A stretch of DNA of 64,000 bases from Cherax quadricarinatus (GCF_038502225.1 NC_091378.1:4012425-4076424); one strand, 5' to 3'; positions 22,557 to 32,048 are shown, counted from the stretch's first letter. Numbers and translations are program-made. The notes: generated by a model not told the origin, from the sequence alone.

Positions 22557-22721
22557 TGATAATTAAAAAATAGAGATAATCGTAGATGATGAATATAATT
22601 GTCAATAATGATTTACAGATCATGGTAAATGGTTATAGATGATTATAACTGATGAATATAAATGTAGATAATACAAACAGTTGTGATAATGAATATAGAT
22701 ATTTACACATCCAGGTAGGGC

Positions 22722-22800
22722 TCTTTAGTCAAGAAATTGGAGTAAGCCTTCCGTTAAATCGAACCTGATAGCCTCCCATTCCCCAGGCATTATATGAACC
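22722..22800 (-). repeat. repeat family D fragment (eroded)
   Basis: TCTTTAGTCAAGAAATTGGA, AATCGAACCTGATAGCCTCC and CAGGCATTATATGAACC match the family D order. Confidence 0.5.
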
Positions 22801-22815
22801 TTACGTGTATACCTG

Positions 22816-22990
22816 GAGTATACATACTTGGAGAGGGTTTCGGGGGTCAGTGCCCCCGCGGCTCGGTCTGAGACCAGGCCTCGGTGGATCAGGGTCTGAT
22901 CAACCAGGCTGTTTCTGCAGGCCGCACGCAAACTGACGTACGAACCACAGCCCGGCTGGTCAGGTACTGACTTTAGGTGCCTGTCCAGTG
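22816..22990 (-). mobile_element. LINE-A 3' end
   Basis: GGGGGTCAGTGCCCCCGCGG, GATCAACCAGGCTG, GGCCGCACGCAAACTGACGT and ACTGACTTTAGGTGCCTGTC. Encodes the last ~50 residues of LINE-A with substitutions. Confidence 0.85.
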
Positions 22991-23315
22991 CAGTGTAACT
23001 CTTAAAAAGATACGTAATAATTCAAAAGAATACAACGAAACCCTTTGTAAACTGCTAGCAATTTTTCTGATGTAAATTATTACAAATAGTTGTCATGCTT
23101 GAGATGTCTACTTGAATTACCACCCTGACTCGCTAGTGGGCAATTCATGTGAATCAATGATAAATGTACTTCGAAGTCACCTTAATAAACATCGCTTGAT
23201 CAGTAAGTCTTAACACGGTTCACAAGCGATCTTTCTTGCCATACGGATTGTAAAAGTATGGATGAGTGGAGGAGGGAAATATAAACACATATGCAGTATA
23301 ATGTGATCCTTTATT

Positions 23316-23352
23316 GACAACGTTTCGCCCACACAGTGGGCTTTTTCAAGTC
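23316..23352 (-). ncRNA. hammerhead-like motif, left arm
   Basis: GAC, decayed core UUGAAAAA, stem II GCCCAC-UGU-GUGGGC, GAAACGUU, GUC. Stems I and II are intact while the core is mutated. Confidence 0.55.
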
Positions 23353-23368
23353 AAACAGATCTGTTTGT

Positions 23369-23403
23369 GGCTTGAAAAAAACCACTGTGGGCGAAACTTT
23401 GTT
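23369..23403 (+). ncRNA. hammerhead-like relic, right arm
   Basis: Stem II region CCAC-UGU-GGG followed by GAAACUUU. Both the core and the GAAACGUU box are mutated relative to the left arm. Confidence 0.45.
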
Positions 23404-23644
23404 AATAAAGGATCACATTATACTGTATATCTGTTTATATTTCCATTGTGTCGGTATTTTATACCATTGATTTCCATGAGTGGAGGATACTTGAGACCCT
23501 AAGCCCTAATTTGCGCACTATCATAATAACGTACTGGAGAGTCGTGGGAGGAAGCGTAGAACAGACCAAGTGAAAAAAAATAGGCATAATAACAGAATAC
23601 TGTCAACATCATTGGTCCAAAGTTCTTAAGCCAGCTACCAGAGA

Positions 23645-23790
23645 AGGTGTAGAAGTTAAGAGGAAACTGGATCACTACCTCCACCAAGTGCTAGGCTAAC
23701 TAGGCTGTTACTACAGGCAATTAACAGAAAATACTGGCCCCAGGCAGGGCAAAATTCAAAAGAAAAAAACTAACAAAATCGGTCACAGGT
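23645..23790 (+). mobile_element. eroded LINE-B-like 3' end
   Basis: AGGAAACTGGATCACTACCT, CACCAAGTGCTAGGCTAACT and ACTGGCCCCAGGCAGGGC correspond to the KLDHYLHQVLG-type tail. The terminus is diverged. Confidence 0.6.
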
Positions 23791-23826
23791 ATATTCACAA
23801 GTCACTCGTGATCTGCTGAAGCTGCA

Positions 23827-23827
<1 letters not shown>

Positions 23828-23878
<51 letters not shown>

Positions 23879-24035
23879 ATCAAGGGGGAAGCGCTAAACC
23901 CGGAGGATTATACAGCGCCTGGGGGGGGGATGTGGAAGGCATTCAGGCTTAATTCGGGGAACTGGAGCACAGATCCAATTCCCTAAATCAAGAGCCCCTC
24001 ACCAACATCAAGGAACTTTCCTTGAGGGGTGAAGC
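23828..24035 (+). repeat. (ATT)n plus repeat family D, best copy
   Basis: An ATT run (23828-23878) is joined to AATCAAGGGGGAAGCGCTAA, ACCCGGAGGATTATACAGCG, GGAACTGGAGCACAGATCCA and TCAAGAGCCCCTCACCAAC. Read on the minus strand the microsatellite is the 3' tail, so family D is probably a short retroposon ending in AAT repeats. Confidence 0.75.
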
Positions 24036-24565
24036 TGCACAGAGCGAAATAACGACATCTTAGTAAAAGCTTGTTGTGTGCCTTTGCATTCATAACTTAG
24101 CAATACGCTATTTAAAAATGGATGAATGTGCAGCAAATAATGCATTTGTTACACCTACTTTTCGCACAAAAGTAGCGAAACTTGACAGTAATGTTTTACA
24201 AGTTGCAATCGTTCATTTACTTTAGCGTCTTATCGATATTTTTACCAATAATAAATCACACCATTTCATCCTAGTCCGTACTCGGCACGACCCACGATTT
24301 TCATAGTTAATCCAGCGAACAGATTGTTATTAATATAGGTTATTATTACTTGTATTTAATAGTTAGGATTTATCACTGGCTAGCTGCATGACCCTTTCGG
24401 TTTAGCGCTTTATTTGATAATAACTATTATCACTGGCTAATATTTAGAAACTATTATTATTTTTCACTGTATAGAAGAGTATTTGGTGGGATATGAAACG
24501 CGTGGAAATTAAAATGAGAGAATATACGATATAGATTGGATTATTAAGTACCCGTTCTCATTTGT
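24036..24565. other. no recognised feature
   Basis: AT-rich. A short family D-like scrap (GGTTTAGCGCTTTATTTGAT) lies at ~24398. Confidence 0.5.
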
Positions 24566-24602
24566 GACTTGACAGTGGTCCAAAACTGACCGAAACGTTG
24601 TC
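24566..24602 (+). ncRNA. hammerhead-like motif
   Basis: GAC, core relic UUGACAGU, stem II GGUC/GACC with a 7-nt loop, GAAACGUU, GUC. Stems I and II pair; the core is decayed. Confidence 0.55.
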
Positions 24603-24654
24603 CATAGTTCCCCTTACAAAGTGTAAGTTATTTATCAGTTGCTAGAGCAACACG

Positions 24655-24797
24655 TATCAACCAAGCTGTGGTTCGTACGTTGGACTACATGCCGCCAGTA
24701 GTAACAGCCTGGTTGATCAAGCCCTGATCTACCGGGAAGGCCTGGTCAAGGACTGGGCAGCAGGGGCATTGACCACCCCGAACACCCTCCATGTACA
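24655..24797 (+). mobile_element. LINE-A 3' end
   Basis: GTGGTTCGTACGTTGGACTA, CAGTAGTAACAGCCTGGTTG and GGGGCATTGACCACCCCGAA. Substitutions throughout. Confidence 0.82.
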
Positions 24798-24938
24798 TAG
24801 GTAGAATCTGGACGCATAAGGTGGCGATTCTGAAGGCAACTACAGGCAACGATATATTGTGAATTTTATTCAATAAACAATGTATGTTGAATATATCTGA
24901 TACAAAGAGGCATTCCTCACATCAGTCCCATATCAGGC

Positions 24939-25066
24939 TTCCTGGCGATTCACAAATAACGACGACGTTTCGGTCCGACTTGGACCATTTACAAAGTCAC
25001 ATTGCTGGTTATTTGTGTATCGTTCCAGTCACGGTATTGTGCCTTCTTTTGTTATTCCTGGTGATT
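24939..25066. mobile_element. short head-to-head PLE-like insert with near-identical 12-bp flanks
   Basis: TTCCTGGCGATT (24939-24950) and TTCCTGGTGATT (25055-25066) bracket 104 bp. The left part is a minus-strand unit. The right part (GGTTATTTGTGTATCG to CGGTATTGTGCC) is a plus-strand copy of only the sequence 3' of the predicted ribozyme cleavage site. Confidence 0.75.
24961..24998 (-). ncRNA. hammerhead-like motif
   Basis: GAC, decayed core UUUGUAAAU, stem II GGUCC/GGACC (five pairs), GAAACGUC, GUC. Its stem II sequence is shared with 60935-60971. Confidence 0.55.
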
Positions 25067-25084
25067 GATGGCCTGATCAGTGAA

Positions 25085-25170
25085 ACAGTGTAAGCATTAT
25101 GACAACGTTTCGATAAAGATTCGTAAGTCAATCCTTCAGCGAAACGTTATAAGTAAAGTTTTACGCTGAC
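25085..25170. mobile_element. inverted pair of PLE-like relics
   Basis: Minus-strand CGAAACGTTGTCATAATGC at the left and plus-strand GCGAAACGTTATAAGTAA at the right face away from a centre near 25125. Core motifs are lost in both. Confidence 0.5.
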
Positions 25171-25236
25171 GCTTGTGTTTGTCATCTACCAGCTGTGTTT
25201 TTGTTTTCTTATAAGTTATAAGGAAGGTTAGGTAAG

Positions 25237-25336
25237 ATTTGTCAGGAAACTGGACGAGTGTTTCCTGGCGCGGGTGACGACCAGCCGCTGGAACTTTGGG
25301 TCACCTGACCGATGCCTTCCTCTGGCTTACTCGTTC
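25237..25336 (+). repeat. repeat family G fragment
   Basis: TGTCAGGAAACTGGACGAGT, GTTTCCTGGCGCGGGT, GCCGCTGGAACTTTGGGTCA and CTCTGGCTTACTCG. The minus-strand copy is at 29200-29313. Confidence 0.7.
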
Positions 25337-25532
25337 ACCCATTTAAAAATTATGTCTATGAATATAGCTATTTAGTATATGGAAGTCTTTTACATATTTT
25401 GTCATGGGAGAGAATTGTGCTCATAAGATTTTGCTGTGATTTTTTTTGGTGCTGTGGAGAGAACCTTCCAAAACAGTCACAATACTATTATTTATGCTCA
25501 AAGTTCCGAAAGCGTTAAATTCGTGCCTTTGA

Positions 25533-25600
25533 TATACCTTTGATGAGTTTCGAGAATCTTACTACTCTCGGAACCCGGCCATGAGCCAGGCTCGTGCTAT
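25533..25600 (-). mobile_element. LINE-B 3' terminus
   Basis: ACCTTTGATGAGTTTCGAGA, TCTCGGAACCCGGCCATGAG and CCAGGCTCGT. The plus strand shown is the reverse complement of the LINE-B end. Confidence 0.75.
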
Positions 25601-25667
25601 TTAGAAAAATGAATACTCCATAATAGGGTATTCAAAATATTTTGTTTTCGTGATTTCTTTGTTTTTG

Positions 25668-25790
25668 GGTTATACAGCGGCTGGGAATGGGAGTTAATCT
25701 GGTTTAACCCAAGGGGGAGGGTAGCCCCAGTTCTTTGGATCAAGAGCCCTTTACGGGCATGAACCTCCCTCACCCCAATAAAGGAGTGAG
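25668..25790 (+). repeat. repeat family D fragment
   Basis: GGTTATACAGCGGCTGGGAA, GGGAGTTAATCTGG and TTGGATCAAGAGCCCTTTAC. Confidence 0.7.
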
Positions 25791-26559
25791 AAGGTTGAGA
25801 GCCTAGCCAGCAGGGGTCCGGCTAGCCAGCAGGGCTGGCGCGGCAAGGTTTAATATTAAGCCTTCCTGCGTTCCTCAAAGGCTCGGCAACAATGGCACTA
25901 ATGACGCCCTTGTAAATGTTATAACGATATTATTGTAAATATTTTCGTAAACATGGCGGCGGAATCCTTGTTATGTGGTTGTCAGGGCGAGGCTTGTCTC
26001 CCATCACCACCTCACCTATGTTATTGGAATTTGATGTGACATTCGTTGAGTTTTTCTTGTTTGCGTGTTTGTTTGATGGAGTTTTTATTTGTCAGGGTGA
26101 GTTTTAGCTTGTTGGTGTTTATAAGTGTATATACTGTTAGTGTGTGTGGGTATATACTTAGTATGTATGATTGTACTGTGGTAGTGTGTGTATATATACT
26201 GTATTAATGTGTATGGTGTTATTTCCTCTGTGTTTTTTCACCATTGGTCACTGTTTATTCCACTTATTTGGATTTATATTAGGACCAGGTATATACAATA
26301 CCTCAGAATGTCCAGGTACCTTATCCGGAGCCTCCAGGCTCCGGATAAGGTACCTGGACTTGAAGACTACTGGCAAATGTGGCTAAAAGACGCAATGTCC
26401 AGCTCAAATCTTAGTTACAGAAGTTTTGCTCCTTGTAGATCTTTATAAACTTGATTTGATGAAGTTCTGCACATTGTGTTTTTTATTTTACCTTAATACG
26501 TTTCAATTTAGAAAAAGAAATGCTTAATGCCGACAGGAATGAAGACATATATGTAATAC
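25791..26559. other. no recognised gene; one perfect hairpin
   Basis: A perfect inverted repeat lies at 26312-26358: TCCAGGTACCTTATCCGGAG is mirrored by CTCCGGATAAGGTACCTGGA with a 7-nt loop (CCTCCAG-like). Short frames cross it but none is recognised. Confidence 0.6.
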
Positions 26560-26680
26560 TACACAGTTTATTAGGAAAACTTTCTACTCTTACACGATGA
26601 CCTGATAAACCTGCCATTGGAGCGAAACGTTGTCCCAATGAAGGCTTGTTCTCCTACATGTCTCGTCTTCATATATTTCA
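26560..26680. mobile_element. inverted PLE-like unit
   Basis: The left part, minus strand, reads AATAAACTGTGTAGTATTAC then ATATATGTCTTC. The right part has GACCUGAUAA, CCUGCCAUUGGAGC, GAAACGUUGUC, then CTACATGTCTCGTCTTCATA. In the motif at 26599-26634, stem I GAC/GUC is kept, the core is CUGAUAA and stem II is weak. Confidence 0.55.
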
Positions 26681-26689
26681 GACTATGAT

Positions 26690-27171
26690 TCCGTTCCTGC
26701 AGATGTTTTATTAAGATAATGACAAACTCGGGTAGGATGCGCGTATCGAGATCGTTCTTCTTTGCTTCCTCTAATAACTGGCTTGTTTTTCAACCGTTCC
26801 AAAGCTGGTGATTAGCGGTGGCTGCTTGGTGTTTTGTGGTGATGGTCTTGCCATTGTGCTGCTGCTGCTGTTCTTGTTGGTGTCGTGGTTATTATTGTGT
26901 TACACCTAGCTGCTTTCACAACCCAGCCACGGAATTAATGTCGCGAAAATACAGCACAAATTATCATAACAAAAAGATTCCGTCAACCCTAGGAGGATAC
27001 AGAAGTTTCTTTAAAAATAGATGAGATTCGAAGTTTTTATACCAGTATTTTCTATAGTGTAAAATCCTAGCGAATTGGATAGCTATAAATATATATAAAT
27101 ACGCAAGTGGAAATTCTTGCAATGATCCTTCTTAATGAATATAATAATGTGTGTAGGAACGCTGTGAATTT
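26690..27171. other. no recognised feature
   Basis: A TGCTGCTGCTG patch near 26855; nothing else. Confidence 0.5.
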
Positions 27172-27225
27172 GACTAGCTTAGCTTGGGCCAGTAAGGCCT
27201 ACCTGCATTGTTCCTCTTCTTGGTA
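27172..27225 (-). repeat. repeat family E fragment
   Basis: TTGGGCCAGTAAGGCCTACC then TGCATTGTTCCTCTTC is the reverse complement of the family E block. Confidence 0.65.
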
Positions 27226-28479
27226 ATTCAGGGGAGGGGGAACTTTATTTTTCGTCGTTTTTACGTATAGTGAAGCTTTATCGGTACGCCAGCGGTTGTT
27301 TAACAAGCATATGACCAACCAACACCCGCCGCACGAGACATTTTCCCAGACGAAGAAAACACCGCCGCCATCTTCTCTTTCTTGCTCGTCTTGCGTTTCT
27401 TTCTGCCGTCACTAAGTAGGTTAATGTCACGGAAGCAAGTGTCCTGATGTGATAATATTCACAGAAAATCTCATGACATACTGTACATGCAAAAACGTGA
27501 GCAACACTGTACACGTTACTTTTAGGAGTTTCTCCAGTTGACTCTTCTGCAAAATATTTGATATAGGGTGAGGACAAAACGTAGAAGGTACGTAATTTTT
27601 AGTCTCAAGAGGGCTGTCTGGTGATGGGCTCTTGATGCAAGGAAGTTCACCTATCCTCCTCTATGGCCATTATATAATAATAATAATCATTTGTTTCGTT
27701 GACTTGTGGGATATTGGGTAAATTTTACAAACTTATATTTATACTTAGTTTTAATTTCTTGTATATTTCTTAGTACTTATTTCTGCAATATTTACTCTTA
27801 AATTTGAGAAGCCTGGGTTGAGACTGGACAGCGAGGGCGTTGAGTAGAAGCAGTTGACGCTTGGTTGATTTGTTTTATCAGTCTGAGGGAAACGATGGGG
27901 GCATTTTCTTTGTTAGTGAAAAGCCTCCTGACGCAGGACTCCTGGTTATCCGTTTACATAACATTAAATTACATTGTACCATACCTCTCCATAATCTGGA
28001 AGGTGACATAAGCTTGACTAATCCCCCTTGTCTCTGTAATACGTTTTTTTATAGTAAAATATATAACGAGGCATCTGAGGGTTTTAAAATCTTAACACGT
28101 GCCCTTGCTATGCACCTAAATTTTCTTGTAAGAAATAATCGAACTGTAGAAATAAATCTAGATATACTCCTGTAAAATCTTTTGGGGCCTAGTGTCTGGG
28201 TCTTTTGTGTATCCATATGCTCATGCGCTACTACCCTCAGGATGGGTATGGGGTGCACAATAAACTAGCCACCTCAGAGGCAGTCTGAAATCTAAGGGGC
28301 GACGATCCACGTAAAACAAGTCTTACTGTCATGTTTCCTCTGGGTGTCTTGCTTCAGCGGCCCCGGGAGTCCCTCTGTAAGGACACGAGACGAACCACAA
28401 AGACGCCATCCATCTCACAACTTGATTAAAAAGCACCATTGTTACTTCTATGATGGTCATTTGCATGTTTTGTCGAGAG
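27226..28479. other. no recognised gene
   Basis: Open frames of 99 codons (27278-27577, minus) and 104 codons (27861-28175, plus) show no domain I recognise, no signal peptide and no repeat origin. A family D-like scrap lies at 27600-27690 ending in an ATA/AAT run. If any host exon is present in this window, 27861-28175 is a slightly better candidate than most, but I cannot support it. Confidence 0.4.
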
Positions 28480-28650
28480 GAACAATTACGAGCACAAAGC
28501 CTAGCGGTGGCGGAGTTCTTGGTCTGTTCCAAGACCTCGTGGTGGCGCAGTTACCACCCTCCTCTGTGTGTTTCAAGATCTTTTGACGGAGGAGTTATAG
28601 TCAACCTTATCTGTTCCAAGACCTCGTGGTGGCGGAATTCTCACCTCGCT
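28480..28650. repeat. ~43-bp degenerate tandem repeat
   Basis: Three to four units, each with TTCCAAGACCTCGTGGTGGC or a diverged version (TTTCAAGATCTTTTGACGG). Confidence 0.7.
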
Positions 28651-28971
28651 TCCTTCGTGACCCAAGACCGTAAAATTCGACCTGTCCTTCCAACACCAAC
28701 ATAAATTTTTGTACTGAGTATTATTTCCCCTGATTTCTCTACATATGCTATTTCAGGTTAGGCTAGTGTTACTCATTCAAATTTAACGAATTGAAACAGA
28801 TAATGATAACATTAAATGCGATATTAAGAGTAGATAAAGGCAAGAATATGCGAACTGATAATAGATAAATCACTGATAAAGACTGAAGAAGTAAATACAG
28901 TATATACTATGTTCACTTTAGTGTTACTTTATCCACTGTGTAGTCATAGCAACACAACGCTTGTTTCTACC
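28651..28971. other. no recognised feature
   Basis: AT-rich; nothing identified. Confidence 0.5.
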
Positions 28972-29140
28972 TGCCTTGAGGGTGTTCCAGGGGTCAACGC
29001 CCCCGCGGCCCAGTCACTGACCAGGCCTCCAGATGGGTCAGGGCCTGATCAACCAGGCTGTTACTACTGGCTACATTTAACCTAACGTAATGAACCCCAG
29101 CCCGGCAGATCGGGCACTGACTTAAGGTATCTGTGTTTAG
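28972..29140 (-). mobile_element. LINE-A 3' end
   Basis: GGGGTCAACGCCCCCGCGGC, GGGCCTGATCAACCAGGCTG and GGGCACTGACTTAAGGTATC. Confidence 0.85.
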
Positions 29141-29199
29141 GTTGGATATAGTTGATATATACTTAATGGTTATAATCATAGCAATGATTTTAAAACGAG

Positions 29200-29313
29200 G
29201 TTGAGGGGTAAGCCAGCGGAAGTCCTCGGTCAGATGACCAAAAGCTCCAGCTGCGGCTCATCGTATGACTAAGACCCGTGTCAGGAAACACTTGTCCTGT
29301 TTCCTGACACGCA
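29200..29313 (-). repeat. repeat family G fragment with terminal hairpin
   Basis: GTAAGCCAGCGGAAGTCCTC, AAGCTCCAGCTGCGGCTCAT and GTGTCAGGAAACACTTGTCC. The end folds as GTGTCAGGAAAC paired with GTTTCCTGACAC. Confidence 0.75.
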
Positions 29314-29486
29314 TAACTATACCTGTGTTTAGGTTAAGTTGCAAGATAATTCTGCTTCTCGCCACTTGGGAAACTACATTATAGTGATGGGACAATGCCA
29401 AAATGTTTGCCGATACCGATACTTAGGTTTAGGCCGATACCGATACTGTCTAAATTAGCCTATGATATGTTGATGTTTTTAAATGT

Positions 29487-29640
29487 CCCTTCAAGGGCGA
29501 TGCCTTGATGTCTGTGGCGGACTCTTGATCCGAGGAATTAGAGCAACTCTTCCCTTAGAATCGTCCCTGATTGCCTTCCATTACAGGCGGTGTATGGTCC
29601 TTATTGTGTAGCGCTTCCACTTAAGTATAATAATGATTTT
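29487..29640 (-). repeat. repeat family D copy
   Basis: TCAAGGGCGATGCCTTGATG, GGACTCTTGATCCGAGGAAT, TCCCTGATTGCCTTCCATTA and GTGTAGCGCTTCC, then a short ATAATAATG tail. Confidence 0.72.
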
Positions 29641-30094
29641 CTTAAACGTATTTCCACAGTCGGCTAAATTCCTCAGCGCCTTCGACCTCTCCCAAACTTT
29701 GCTATAATCCCACGCCCACTTGTTCCATCCTATTCCTTCCCACACTGGCGCACCAAAAGCCATCCCTATTCTCTTCCCATCCCCTACACCAGCCTCCTAC
29801 ACCACAATTTCCCAGTTCACCCCGCCCAAAGTTACCCTCTCCCACGGTCTTCAAACCGTCTCTCCTCCCCACACACAACGATACACCCCCTGATTTTTTA
29901 TTTATTTTGCCTCGAGGGACGAATTTGTTGGGCAGTGTCACTCTCGTAGGAGTGAAGATATGGTCATGGTAGACAAGATTGGCAGTGAATAGTCACAGAA
30001 GCAACATTGCCTCAGTGAAAAAAAAATAATGGCAATACCTGAGCGTTTTTTGCGTGTTCACACGCATGTTCGGTTTCTCTGGAGATATAACATA
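29641..30094. other. no recognised feature
   Basis: C-rich patch 29750-29890; no gene recognised. Confidence 0.5.
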
Positions 30095-30300
30095 AAGGAG
30101 CACTGCAGCAGGCCTACTGGCCCATGCTAGGCAAGTCCAAGTCACCTACTGGGTGTGCTCACATAGTTGTGCTTGCGGGGGGGTCGATATGTGGGGCAGC
30201 AGGGCCACCAGGAGCAACAGCCTGGTTGACCAGGCAAACACCAGATAAGTAGAAAAACACCGGGAGTAGCAATACCCTCGGAACTCATCAAAGGTATATC
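30095..30300 (+). mobile_element. family E block then LINE-B 3' end
   Basis: 30095-30150 carries GGAGCACTGCAGCAGGCCTA then CTGGCCCATGCTAGGCAAG. 30186-30300 is a LINE-B end (CAGGAGCAACAGCCTGGTTG, ACCAGGCAAACACCAG, GGAACTCATCAAAGGTATA). Confidence 0.75.
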
Positions 30301-30358
30301 TTAGACTACTTTGATCGACATTACTGATTTTTGACCTCTTACGCCTTACCATATCTAC

Positions 30359-30550
30359 TCTTGAAGCAGTTTACACTTCACATAAGTAAACACTAGGACT
30401 TATTTATTAGAACGAGTTTCGGTCCTGGTACCTTGATCAAGGTTCCAGGACAGAAATGTTTTCTTATGAATATGCCCTAGTGTTTACTTATGTGATTTTC
30501 AAAATCAACTTGTCGGTATCTATTACCAGGGTTTATACCAGTCTTGAAGC
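30359..30550. mobile_element. head-to-head PLE-like units with 9-bp flanking repeat
   Basis: TCTTGAAGC occurs at 30359-30367 and 30542-30550. The palindrome core is 30379-30494, centred on CTTGATCAAG at 30433-30442. The right arm continues to TTGTCGGTATCTATTACC, the terminus shared with other units. Each arm has a relic motif: minus CUUGAUCAAGG..CCGAAAC and plus GGUUCCAGGACAGAAAUG. Confidence 0.75.
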
Positions 30551-30570
30551 TGTGTATTGTATGAATGTAC

Positions 30571-30649
30571 CAATTTGATCAGATATTTGTTATAGTATTG
30601 TAAACTTAGGTATTGTATACAATACTATAACAAATATTTGATTAAATTG
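30571..30649. repeat. 79-bp palindrome without ribozyme motif
   Basis: CAATTTGATCAGATATTTGT and TATAGTATTGTA are mirrored by TACAATACTATA and ACAAATATTTGATTAAATTG. The ~15-bp spacer is AACTTAGGTATTG-like. It could be a tiny MITE or a hairpin from a replication error. Confidence 0.75.
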
Positions 30650-30737
30650 CGTCTTCAGTGATTCTTTGCGAGTTTAAGATATTAACAATAATCGACCTAT
30701 AACTTTATGCTATCGTGCAGAGCAAAGGGGGAACCTT

Positions 30738-30803
30738 TGATATACCTTTTAGTTTCTAGAGTTTTTTTATTCCCAGAAACCGGCCTTGGGCCAGGCTGTA
30801 TTT
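30738..30803 (-). mobile_element. LINE-B 3' terminus
   Basis: GATATACCTTTTAGTTTCTA, CCCAGAAACCGGCCTTGGGC and CAGGCTG. Confidence 0.65.
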
Positions 30804-31020
30804 GACAGAAAAAACTTTCTAACTATGCCGATGTGATTAAAAAAAAAATTAGGACAAATTTTTATATAGTGTAGAGTTTTAGTACGATTAAATAAACCTG
30901 TAGAGAAGAAAGCGTTGACACTAAAAACTTCTATAACCTGTATATTGTAATAAAGTTGGTAGAATTACCGACAATATGTAAAGTAAAAGGACACAAGTGC
31001 AACTAATGTGACATTTATTG

Positions 31021-31057
31021 TGGCAACGTTTCGCTCTCCAGGAGCTTTATCAAGCCA
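31021..31057 (-). ncRNA. hammerhead-like motif, left PLE arm
   Basis: UGGC, core UUGAUAA, an extra A, stem II GCUC/GAGC, GAAACGUU, GCCA. Stem I has four pairs (UGGC/GCCA). Core positions 3 and 8 differ from CUGANGA, which should reduce or abolish cleavage. Confidence 0.65.
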
Positions 31058-31551
31058 TTACAAACAATACATGGACACAGAGGGTATATAAAGGCTCAGA
31101 GTGAGGTGTAATACTAGTGAGGTACCATTTCGATGTTCACTAGTGGTAGTAGTAGTAGTAGTAGTAGTGGTGGTAGTGACAAAAGTAATACAATATGGTA
31201 GAGCAATTAATTCGTACATGAGTAAAAGGATATAAAAGCTATTACTTGGGTAACATAAAATAGGTTGGATAAATATAGACTGGAATGAGGCAGCTTGTTT
31301 CAGTGTTCACTCTCTGTGCTTTGTGTAGTATAACAGGAGAGACTATGTGATGGCAGGGTTTACTGTTTTCAGGAGGATTCTTGCTAAGACTTCGGAGATG
31401 GTGAAGCTGCCGTTGTTTTGTTTAATTGTATTCGAAACAGCGATCAGTGCTGATTCGAGGCACTTGCGTCTGCGGAAATTAGTTTCTTTGATCACTAATT
31501 GGGCGTCTCTGAATTTCATGAGATGATTGGTGGAATTTCGGTGTTGTACAC

Positions 31552-31851
31552 AAGATTTACGTAGGTGAAACAGCCAGAAACCTCGACACCCCCCTCAATG
31601 AACACATTTACGCATGTAGGAACGATAACTTGAACAACGCCTGTGTACAACACCGAAATTCCACCAGTCATCTCATGAAATTCAGAGACGCCCAATTAGT
31701 GATCAAAGAAACTAATTTCCGCAGACGCAAGTGCCTTGAATCAGCACTGATCGCTGTTTCGAATACAATTAAACAAAACAACGGCAGCTTCACCATCTCC
31801 GAAGTCTTAGCAAGAATCCTCCTGAAAACATTAAACCCTGCCATCACATAG
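31552..31851 (+). pseudogene. Penelope-like element GIY-YIG endonuclease, C-terminal part
   Basis: The frame reads KIYVGETARNLDTPLNEH, then YACRNDNLNNACVQHRN, STSHLMKFRDAQLVIKET, FRRRKCLESALIAVSN, and ends ISEVLARILLKTLNPAIT before a stop. IYVGET..R.L...LNEH matches the YVG motif, the following arginine and the EH of the GIY-YIG nuclease that PLEs carry after the reverse transcriptase; it would nick target DNA for retrotransposition. The upstream CxxC-type segment, the GIY half and the RT are missing, because the left boundary is the inversion junction at 31552. A mirrored minus-strand copy of the last ~70 codons lies in the left arm (31552 down to about 31343). Cannot encode an active enzyme. 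Confidence 0.85.
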
Positions 31852-32017
31852 TCTCTCCTGTTATACTACACAAAGCACTGAGAGTGAACACTGAAACAAG
31901 CTGCCTCATTCCAGTCTATATTTGTCCAACCTATTTTATGTTACCCAAGTAATAGCTTTTATATCCTTTTACTCATGTACGAATTAATTGCTCTACCATA
32001 TTGTATTACTTTTGTCA

Positions 32018-32048
<31 letters not shown>

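Larger units (their letters stand above)
23262..23487. mobile_element. head-to-head PLE-like units with 12-bp flanking repeat
   Basis: ATGAGTGGAGGA occurs at 23262-23273 and 23476-23487. The 202-bp insert is a near-perfect palindrome centred on CAGATCTG at ~23360. The right arm runs GATCTGTTTG to GATCACATTATACTG and ends with GTGTCGGTATTTTATACC. The left arm lacks those last ~35 bp. Each arm carries a hammerhead-like motif. Confidence 0.85.

Noticed and set aside
31552..31851. Host GIY-YIG nuclease gene
   Set aside because: Starts at an inversion junction, lacks the N-terminal half, and is mirrored in the other arm of a retroelement.
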